From: Phocoena phocoena
Taxonomy: Eukaryota > Chordata > Mammalia > Artiodactyla > Phocoenidae
DNA: 64,000 nucleotides
NCBI RefSeq assembly: GCF_963924675.1
Contig: NC_089232.1
Span: forward strand, 27,354,842-27,418,841
Direction: 5' to 3'
The notes under the pieces are model-generated. The model did no database searches, had not been told where the DNA came from, and worked only from the letters and a program-made list of their open reading frames with translations. Positions 1 to 8,327 of the stretch are shown piece by piece. The position numbers and the translations under genes are program-made. Position 1 is the stretch's first letter; the number at the start of each line of letters is the position of its first letter.

Positions 1-136
1 TCCCAGAAGCATTCTCACAGGGTCTACAGGCCTGTCAAGAGGAGGGAACGTCAGGGAGCTTCAAGGCAGCATGCACGCAGCCTTCCAAATGGGAAAGCAA
101 GGCTACTGCCAGCAGGCCCCCGTTCCCACGGGCACA

Positions 137-560
137 CTCGGCATACACCCCTGGGGTTCCTCACGAGTCCAAAGGGACACAGGTTACCCTGAGTTTCCTT
201 CCCTGAATCAACTTCTCGAAGTAGGCTGTTCTGCATCCAGCGAACTGCCTCAGCCAAGGGACGCCGTCGCTGCTCCTCCGGGCCTGTGGCTATTCAGAAG
301 CCTGCAGCGCCACAGGAAGGACGGGACTTAAATTGCAGTAAGAACGCAAGCCGACTTTCTCCAGGAGGCATGGTGACCTCAGGCAGGAGGTCCTAGATGG
401 AATGCGAAGCCGAGGGTTTCTCTGAGTGCAGCTCAGGCTAGGGCAGTGCGTAGGAAGACTTCCACGCCAGGTGGGACGTGCCAGAACGGTGTCCCCGAAC
501 GTGGGCGAGCGCCGGGGAAATTAAGCTGCTCCACGCGAGAGTGCAGTGCGTTTCCCTGCG
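137..560 (+). repeat. Sub-block a1 (424 bp)
   Basis: Block between successive CTCGGCA-type anchors (137 and 561). It is the shortest of the three blocks in the half-unit, about 60-70 bp shorter than the other two. It aligns to the next block through CAGCTCA-GGGC-AGG sequences (~429 against ~921) at a shift near 492. Divergence is high, so block identity rests on collinear landmarks and not on a full alignment. Confidence 0.6.
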
Positions 561-1046
561 CTCGGCATACACAGAGGGGCCCCAGAGGGCTACGGGCCTG
601 GATGTTGCTTAGCAGAGCCAGGTGGGCCTGGGGGTACTCCGTGTTCCTGCCGGGAGCAGGGTGCCCACGCTAGCCCCCTAGCTGTCCGGAAAACGGTGCT
701 GCCGTTCAAGGTACGCCGAGCAGAGGCCACCGCCTCACGGGAAGTGCAGCACGCCTCCGCTTCTGCGCGGCAAGTCAGGGCCTTACTTCTCCAGGCGTGT
801 GCTCGTGCTGGCTGTGCCGGTAGCGACACAGCATGGGAAGATGCTGACTTTCTCCTCGAGCAGGGTGACTTCAGGGACGAGGGCCTCCAAGTATTCAGAG
901 CAGAGCGTTTTCTCACGGCAGCTCACACAGGGGCCAGGACGAGGTCTTCTGGGCACTTGGGACTCACCGGAAATATTGTCCTGAGGCTCTTGGAGGAGTC
1001 TGGAAGTGCGGCTCTCCTCAAGGAACGTGCAGTGTGCTGCCCATCA
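561..1046 (+). repeat. Sub-block b1 (486 bp)
   Basis: Starts at anchor CTCGGCATACAC (561). It aligns with the next block through CACGCCTCCGCTTCTGC (750) against CACGTCTCCCTTTCTGC (1242), a shift of 492, and through the GGTACTC segments. Confidence 0.65.
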
Positions 1047-1523
1047 CTCGGCAGGCACAGAGGGCCTCCGAGGGATCAACCAATGGGCCTCCAAGTTGCT
1101 CCGCCGGCCCCCAGGGGTCTGGAGGTACTCAGTGAACTTGGAGGGAAAACGATGCATAAGCCGAGAGGCCTGGGAGTCCCCAAAAGGGTACTTCCTTTAA
1201 AATAAAGCCTATAAGCGACTAAGAACGCACGGAAACAGCCGCACGTCTCCCTTTCTGCACGGCTGCTAAGGGCCTAACCTGGCGGCAAGTTTTCACCTTG
1301 AGATTCCCTTTAGCTCTAGAGCTTGTCAGGCGGACCACCACCGCGGCCACGGAAGCACCTGGTTCAGACAGAGCAAACTCCTAGTTTTCCCCGAAGCAGT
1401 CTTACGGTGTTTACAGGCCTGTCAAGAGCAGGCAATGTCAGGGAGCTTCAAGGCAGCATGAAAGCAGCCTTCCAAATGGGAAAGCAAGGCTACTCCCAGC
1501 AGGCCCCCGTTCCCGTGGGCACA
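1047..1523 (+). repeat. Sub-block c1 (477 bp)
   Basis: Starts at anchor CTCGGCAGGCAC (1047) and ends at the first anchor of the second half (1524). It contains AATAAA and the ACCACCGCGGCCAC segment. Confidence 0.6.
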
Positions 1524-1949
1524 CTCAGCATACACCCCTGTGGTTTCTAAGAAGTCCAAAGGGACACAGGTTACCCTGTGGTTCCTTCCCTGAATCAACT
1601 CCTCCAAGTGGGGTGTTCTGCATCAAGGAAGCTGCCTCGACCAAGGAACGCCGCAGCAGCTACGCCTCTGGGCCTGTGGCTATCCAAAAGCCTGCAGTGC
1701 CACAGGAAGAACAGAACTGAAATTGCAGTAGGTACGCAGGCCCACCTTCTCTAGGAGGCACGGTGACTTCAGGCCGGAGGTCCTAGGTGGCATGCGAAGA
1801 CGAGGGTTAATCTGAGTGCCGCTCGACTAGGGCCATGCGTGAGAAGACTTCCACGCCAGGTGGGACGTGCCAGAACGGTGTTCCCGAACGTGTGCGAGTG
1901 CCTGGGAAATGAAGCTGCTCCAAAAGAGAGTGCAGTGCGTTTCCCTACG
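1524..1949 (+). repeat. Sub-block a2 (426 bp)
   Basis: Second-half counterpart of a1, starting at CTCAGCATACAC (1524). Its length matches a1 within 2 bp, so the block pattern predates the dimer. Confidence 0.6.
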
Positions 1950-2432
1950 CTCGGCAGGCACACAGTGCCTCCGGAGGGCTACTGGCCTGGATGCTGATTA
2001 GCAGACCCACGGGGTCCTGTGGGTACTCAGTGTTCCTGCCGGGAGCAGGGTGCCCACGCGAGCCTCCTAGGTGTCCAGAAAACTGTGCTGCAGTTAGAGA
2101 CATGCCGAGCAGGGGCCACGGCCTCATGGAAACTGCTGCACGCCTCCGCTTCTGCACGGAAAGCAGGGCCTTACCTCCAGGCACGCGTTCATGCTGGGTG
2201 CCCCTTTAGCGCCACAGCGTGGAAAGCTGCTGACTTCTCCTCGAGCAGAGTGGCTTTAGGGACGAGGTCCTCGAAGTAGTCAGAGCAGAGTGTTTTCTCA
2301 CGGCGGCTCACGCAAGGGCCATGACAAAGACTTCCTGGGCACTTCGGCCTCGCCAGAAATGGGGGCCTGAGGCTGTCCGAGGACTCCGGAAACGTAGCCC
2401 TCCACAAGGAACCTGCCGTGTGTTGCCCGTCA
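1950..2432 (+). repeat. Sub-block b2 (483 bp)
   Basis: Counterpart of b1, starting at CTCGGCAGGCAC (1950). It contains the variable sites 2199, 2223 and 2371 and the A2404 indel. Confidence 0.62.
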
Positions 2433-2631
2433 CTCGGCACACTCAGAGGGCCTCCACCGGACAGACCAAACGGGCCTCGATGTTGCTCGGCCGGCCCACG
2501 GGGGTCTGGAGGTACTCGGTGACCTTGGAGGGACAATGATGCCCCCCCGAGAGGCCTAGGAGTCTTCAAAAGGGTACCTCCTTTAAAATGAAGCAGAACA
2601 GCGACCAAGAGCTCCTGGAAGCAGCTGCACG

Positions 2632-2638
2632 CCCCCCC
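2632..2638 (+). repeat. Length-variable C-run (C6/C7), shown in unit 1
   Basis: Seven C in units 1, 3, 8, 10, 12, 21, 22 and 23. Six C in the others, and interrupted by G at 47035 in unit 17. It is one of two indels that fully explain the three unit lengths. Confidence 0.9.
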
Positions 2639-2768
2639 TCTCCGCCCGGCCACTCGGGACCTAAACTGGAGGCTAGCTCCCCCCTTGAGTCTCCTTTTAG
2701 CTCGGGAGCTTGTCAGGCTGACCACCACCGCGGCCATGGAAGCACCTGGTTTAGACAGAGCAAACTCA

Positions 2769-2782
2769 TTTTTTTCCCCCAG
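2769..2782 (+). other. T7-C5-AG tract resembling a 3' splice acceptor, once per unit
   Basis: Seven T, five C, then AG, with A next. It lies across each unit junction except at the cut left edge of the window. The counterpart in the other half (1384-1394 region, TTTTCCCCGAAG) lacks the AG. The shape fits a metazoan splice acceptor, but no transcript or paired donor can be shown. It may be a simple pyrimidine run. Confidence 0.25.
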
Positions 2783-5551
2783 AAGCATTCTCACAGGGTC
2801 TACAGGCCTGTCAAGAGGAGGGAACGTCAGGGAGCTTCAAGGCAGCATGCACGCAGCCTTCCAAATGGGAAAGCAAGGCTACTGCCAGCAGGCCCCCGTT
2901 CCCACGGGCACACTCGGCATACACCCCTGGGGTTCCTCACGAGTCCAAAGGGACACAGGTTACCCTGAGTTTCCTTCCCTGAATCAACTTCTCGAAGTAG
3001 GCTGTTCTGCATCCAGCGAACTGCCTCAGCCAAGGGACGCCGTCGCTGCTCCTCCGGGCCTGTGGCTATTCAGAAGCCTGCAGCGCCACAGGAAGGACGG
3101 GACTTAAACTGCAGTAAGAACGCAAGCCGACTTTCTCCAGGAGGCACGGTGACCTCAGGCAGGAGGTCCTAGATGGAATGCGAAGCCGAGGGTTTCTCTG
3201 AGTGCAGCTCAGGCTAGGGCAGTGCGTAGGAAGACTTCCACGCCAGGTGGGACGTGCCAGAACGGTGTCCCCGAACGTGGGCGAGCGCCGGGGAAATTAA
3301 GCTGCTCCACGCGAGAGTGCAGTGCGTTTCCCTGCGCTCGGCATACACAGAGGGGCCCCAGAGGGCTACGGGCCTGGATGTTGCTTAGCAGAGCCAGGTG
3401 GGCCTGGGGGTACTCCGTGTTCCTGCCGGGAGCAGGGTGCCCACGCTAGCCCCCTAGCTGTCCGGAAAACGGTGCTGCCGTTCAAGGTACGCCGAGCAGA
3501 GGCCACCGCCTCACGGGAAGTGCAGCACGCCTCCGCTTCTGCGCGGCAAGTCAGGGCCTTACTTCTCCAGGCGTGTGCTCGTGCTGGCTGTGCCGGTAGC
3601 GACACAGCATGGGAAGATGCTGACTTTCTCCTCGAGCAGGGTGACTTCAGGGACGAGGGCCTCCAAGTATTCAGAGCAGAGCGTTTTCTCACGGCAGCTC
3701 ACACAGGGGCCAGGACGAGGTCTTCTGGGCACTTGGGACTCACCGGAAATATTGTCCTGAGGCTCTTGGAGGAGTCTGGAAGTGCGGCTCTCCTCAAGGA
3801 ACGTGCAGTGTGCTGCCCATCACTCGGCAGGCACAGAGGGCCTCCGAGGGATCAACCAATGGGCCTCCAAGTTGCTCCGCCGGCCCCCAGGGGTCTGGAG
3901 GTACTCAGTGAACTTGGAGGGAAAACGATGCATAAGCCGAGAGGCCTGGGAGTCCCCAAAAGGGTACTTCCTTTAAAATAAAGCCTATAAGCGACTAAGA
4001 ACGCACGGAAACAGCCGCACGTCTCCCTTTCTGCACGGCTGCTAAGGGCCTAACCTGGCGGCAAGTTTTCACCTTGAGATTCCCTTTAGCTCTAGAGCTT
4101 GTCAGGCGGACCACCACCGCGGCCACGGAAGCACCTGGTTCAGACAGAGCAAACTCCTAGTTTTCCCCGAAGCAGTCTTACAGTGTTTACAGGCCTGTCA
4201 AGAGCAGGCAATGTCAGGGAGCTTCAAGGCAGCATGAAAGCAGCCTTCCAAATGGGAAAGCAAGGCTACTCCCAGCAGGCCCCCGTTCCCGTGGGCACAC
4301 TCAGCATACACCCCTGTGGTTTCTAAGAAGTCCAAAGGGACACAGGTTACCCTGTGGTTCCTTCCCTGAATCAACTCCTCCAAGTGGGGTGTTCTGCATC
4401 AAGGAAGCTGCCTCGACCAAGGAACGCCGCAGCAGCTACGCCTCTGGGCCTGTGGCTATCCAAAAGCCTGCAGTGCCACAGGAAGAACAGAACTGAAATT
4501 GCAGTAGGTACGCAGGCCCACCTTCTCTAGGAGGCACGGTGACTTCAGGCCGGAGGTCCTAGGTGGCATGCGAAGACGAGGGTTAATCTGAGTGCCGCTC
4601 GACTAGGGCCATGCGTGAGAAGACTTCCACGCCAGGTGGGACGTGCCAGAACGGTGTTCCCGAACGTGTGCGAGTGCCTGGGAAATGAAGCTGCTCCAAA
4701 AGAGAGTGCAGTGCGTTTCCCTACGCTCGGCAGGCACACAGTGCCTCCGGAGGGCTACTGGCCTGGATGCTGATTAGCAGACCCACGGGGTCCTGTGGGT
4801 ACTCAGTGTTCCTGCCGGGAGCAGGGTGCCCACGCGAGCCTCCTAGGTGTCCAGAAAACTGTGCTGCAGTTAGAGACATGCCGAGCAGGGGCCACGGCCT
4901 CATGGAAACTGCTGCACGCCTCCGCTTCTGCACGGAAAGCAGGGCCTTACCTCCAGGCACGCGTTCATGCTGGGTGCCCCTTTAGCGCCACAGCGTGGAA
5001 AGCTGCTGACTTCTCCTCGAGCAGAGTGGCTTTAGGGACGAGGTCCTCGAAGTAGTCAGAGCAGAGTGTTTTCTCACGGCGGCTCACGCAAGGGCCATGA
5101 CAAAGACTTCCTGGGCACTTCGGCCTCGCCAGAAATGGGGGCCTGAGGCTGTCCGAGGACTCCGGAAACGTAGCCCTCCACAAGGAACCTGCCGTGTGTT
5201 GCCCGTCACTCGGCACACTCAGAGGGCCTCCACCGGACAGACCAAACGGGCCTCGATGTTGCTCGGCCGGCCCACGGGGGTCTGGAGGTACTCGGTGACC
5301 TTGGAGGGACAATGATGCCCCCCCGAGAGGCCTAGGAGTCTTCAAAAGGGTACCTCCTTTAAAATGAAGCAGAACAGCGACCAAGAGCTCCTGGAAGCAG
5401 CTGCACGCCCCCCTCTCCGCCCGGCCACTCGGGACCTAAACTGGAGGCTAGCTCCCCCCTTGAGTCTCCTTTTAGCTCGGGAGCTTGTCAGGCTGACCAC
5501 CACCGCGGCCATGGAAGCACCTGGTTTAGACAGAGCAAACTCATTTTTTTC
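2777..5551 (+). repeat. Unit 2 (class M, 2775 bp)
   Basis: Matches unit 1 at the main diagnostic sites (G1010, T2199, A2223, A2404 present). It has six instead of seven C in the variable C-run at 5408-5413. It carries C at offset 333, shared with units 4, 9, 11 and 13, and a private CpG-to-CpA change at 4182. Confidence 0.97.
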
Positions 5552-8327
5552 CCCCAGAAGCATTCTCACAGGGTCTACAGGCCTGTCAAGAGGAGGGAAC
5601 GTCAGGGAGCTTCAAGGCAGCATGCACGCAGCCTTCCAAATGGGAAAGCAAGGCTACTGCCAGCAGGCCCCCGTTCCCACGGGCACACTCGGCATACACC
5701 CCTGGGGTTCCTCACGAGTCCAAAGGGACACAGGTTACCCTGAGTTTCCTTCCCTGAATCAACTTCTCGAAGTAGGCTGTTCTGCATCCAGCGAACTGCC
5801 TCAGCCAAGGGACGCCGTCGCTGCTCCTCCGGGCCTGTGGCTATTCAGAAGCCTGCAGCGCCACAGGAAGGACGGGACTCAAATTGCAGTAAGAACGCAA
5901 GCCGACTTTCTCCAGGAGGCATGGTGACCTCAGGCAGGAGGTCCTAGATGGAATGCGAAGCCGAGGGTTTCTCTGAGTGCAGCTCAGGCTAGGGCAGTGC
6001 GTAGGAAGACTTCCACGCCAGGTGGGACGTGCCAGAACGGTGTCCCCGAACGTGGGCGAGCGCCGGGGAAATTAAGCTGCTCCACGCGAGAGTGCAGTGC
6101 GTTTCCCTGCGCTCGGCATACACAGAGGGGCCCCAGAGGGCTACGGGCCTGGATGTTGCTTAGCAGAGCCAGGTGGGCCTGGGGGTACTCCGTGTTCCTG
6201 CCGGGAGCAGGGTGCCCACGCTAGCCCCCTAGCTGTCCGGAAAACGGTGCTGCCGTTCAAGGTACGCCGAGCAGAGGCCACCGCCTCACGGGAAGTGCAG
6301 CACGCCTCCGCTTCTGCGCGGCAAGTCAGGGCCTTACTTCTCCAGGCGTGTGCTCGTGCTGGCTGTGCCGGTAGCGACACAGCATGGGAAGATGCTGACT
6401 TTCTCCTCGAGCAGGGTGACTTCAGGGACGAGGGCCTCCAAGTATTCAGAGCAGAGCGTTTTCTCACGGCAGCTCACACAGGGGCCAGGACGAGGTCTTC
6501 TGGGCACTTGGGACTCACCGGAAATATTGTCCTGAGGCTCTTGGAGGAGTCTGGAAGTGCAGCTCTCCTCAAGGAACGTGCAGTGTGCTGCCCATCACTC
6601 GGCAGGCACAGAGGGCCTCCGAGGGATCAACCAATGGGCCTCCAAGTTGCTCCGCCGGCCCCCAGGGGTCTGGAGGTACTCAGTGAACTTGGAGGGAAAA
6701 CGATGCATAAGCCGAGAGGCCTGGGAGTCCCCAAAAGGGTACTTCCTTTAAAATAAAGCCTATAAGCGACTAAGAACGCACGGAAACAGCCGCACGTCTC
6801 CCTTTCTGCACGGCTGCTAAGGGCCTAACCTGGCGGCAAGTTTTCACCTTGAGATTCCCTTTAGCTCTAGAGCTTGTCAGGCGGACCACCACCGCGGCCA
6901 CGGAAGCACCTGGTTCAGACAGAGCAAACTCCTAGTTTTCCCCGAAGCAGTCTTACGGTGTTTACAGGCCTGTCAAGAGCAGGCAATGTCAGGGAGCTTC
7001 AAGGCAGCATGAAAGCAGCCTTCCAAATGGGAAAGCAAGGCTACTCCCAGCAGGCCCCCGTTCCCGTGGGCACACTCAGCATACACCCCTGTGGTTTCTA
7101 AGAAGTCCAAAGGGACACAGGTTACCCTGTGGTTCCTTCCCTGAATCAACTCCTCCAAGTGGGGTGTTCTGCATCAAGGAAGCTGCCTCGACCAAGGAAC
7201 GCCGCAGCAGCTACGCCTCTGGGCCTGTGGCTATCCAAAAGCCTGCAGTGCCACAGGAAGAACAGAACTGAAATTGCAGTAGGTACGCAGGCCCACCTTC
7301 TCTAGGAGGCACGGTGACTTCAGGCCGGAGGTCCTAGGTGGCATGCGAAGACGAGGGTTAATCTGAGTGCCGCTCGACTAGGGCCATGCGTGAGAAGACT
7401 TCCACGCCAGGTGGGACGTGCCAGAACGGTGTTCCCGAACGTGTGCGAGTGCCTGGGAAATGAAGCTGCTCCAAAAGAGAGTGCAGTGCGTTTCCCTACG
7501 CTCGGCAGGCACACAGTGCCTCCGGAGGGCTACTGGCCTGGATGCTGATTAGCAGACCCACGGGGTCCTGTGGGTACTCAGTGTTCCTGCCGGGAGCAGG
7601 GTGCCCACGCGAGCCTCCTAGGTGTCCAGAAAACTGTGCTGCAGTTAGAGACATGCCGAGCAGGGGCCACGGCCTCATGGAAACTGCTGCACGCCTCCGC
7701 TTCTGCACGGAAAGCAGGGCCTTACCTCCAGGCACGCGTTCATGCTGGGTGCCCCTTTAGCGCCACAGCGTGGAAAGCTGCTGACTTCTCCTCGAGCAGA
7801 GTGGCTTTAGGGACGAGGTCCTCGAAGTAGTCAGAGCAGAGTGTTTTCTCACGGCGGCTCACGCAAGGGCCATGACAAAGACTTCCTGGGCACTTCGGCC
7901 TCGCCAGAAATGGGGGCCTGAGGCTGTCCGAGGACTCCGGAAACGTAGCCCTCCACAAGGAACCTGCCGTGTGTTGCCCGTCACTCGGCACACTCAGAGG
8001 GCCTCCACCGGACAGACCAAACGGGCCTCGATGTTGCTCGGCCGGCCCACGGGGGTCTGGAGGTACTCGGTGACCTTGGAGGGACAATGATGCCCCCCCG
8101 AGAGGCCTAGGAGTCTTCAAAAGGGTACCTCCTTTAAAATGAAGCAGAACAGCGACCAAGAGCTCCTGGAAGCAGCTGCACGCCCCCCCTCTCCGCCCGG
8201 CCACTCGGGACCTAAACTGGAGGCTAGCTCCCCCCTTGAGTCTCCTTTTAGCTCGGGAGCTTGTCAGGCTGACCACCACCGCGGCCATGGAAGCACCTGG
8301 TTTAGACAGAGCAAACTCATTTTTTTC
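5552..8327 (+). repeat. Unit 3 (class L, 2776 bp)
   Basis: Seven-C run and A2404 present. It has A at offset 1010, the first unit in the window with this allele. It also has C at offset 329 and T at offset 371 (position 5922), the latter shared with units 1 and 8. Confidence 0.97.

Larger units (their letters stand above)
1..1387 (+). repeat. First half-unit (1387 bp), shown in unit 1
   Basis: The 2.8 kb unit is an internal dimer, and this half aligns collinearly with 1388-2776 at a shift of 1387. Positions 61-120 differ from 1448-1507 at 3 of 60 bases; other stretches are clearly more diverged, roughly 80-90% by eye. This half has the AATAAA hexamer at 1201-1206 and lacks the pyrimidine-CAG tract found at the end of the other half. 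The same division applies to every unit. Confidence 0.93.
1..2776 (+). repeat. Unit 1 (class L, 2776 bp), reference for offsets
   Basis: First complete unit and numbering reference. It carries seven C at 2632-2638 and the A at 2404, which together give the long class. Diagnostic bases are C10, C308, T329, T371, G1010, T2199, A2223, G2371, C2413 and G2530. Base 1 is T where the other units have C, next to the window edge. The phase of the unit start is arbitrary, set by the window. Confidence 0.97.
1388..2776 (+). repeat. Second half-unit (1389 bp), shown in unit 1
   Basis: Diverged partner of the first half, collinear throughout. Shared landmarks include the ACAGGCCTGTCAAGAG motif (1414 onward against 27 onward), CGCCTCCGCTTCTGC and the ACCACCGCGGCC segment, the last present once near the end of each half. 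It carries both one-base indels that set unit length (A2404 and the C-run at 2632-2638). Where the first half has AATAAA this half has AATGAA (2586-2591). Confidence 0.93.
2433..2912 (+). repeat. Sub-block c2 (480 bp)
   Basis: Counterpart of c1, starting at CTCGGCACACTC (2433) and ending at the first anchor of unit 2 (2913). It contains the variable C-run, the pyrimidine-CAG tract and a GCGGCCATGG segment at 2730-2739. Confidence 0.6.

Noticed and set aside
1..1. First base T where other units have C, as an array boundary
   Set aside because: One mismatch at the window edge is ordinary variation and says nothing about a boundary.
630..662. G-quadruplex from G-runs on the + strand
   Set aside because: G-runs of three or more exist, but a gap of about 17 bases separates two of them; the C-rich stretch near 2632 lacks four well-spaced runs.
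546..1205. 219-codon open frame on the + strand, repeated in every unit
   Set aside because: It begins at GTG; the first in-frame ATG is near its end, leaving only about 40 codons. The homologous stretch of the second half is broken by stops. Conservation between units only reflects array homogenisation.
1210..1215. TATA-like ATAAGC next to AATAAA
   Set aside because: A short AT patch with no supporting initiator or spacing evidence; likely chance.
2189..2794. 201-codon frame on the - strand
   Set aside because: It is intact only in C7 units; C6 units frameshift it. Its ATG is lost where offset 10 is T, leaving only 3 of 23 junctions with both an ATG and the full frame.
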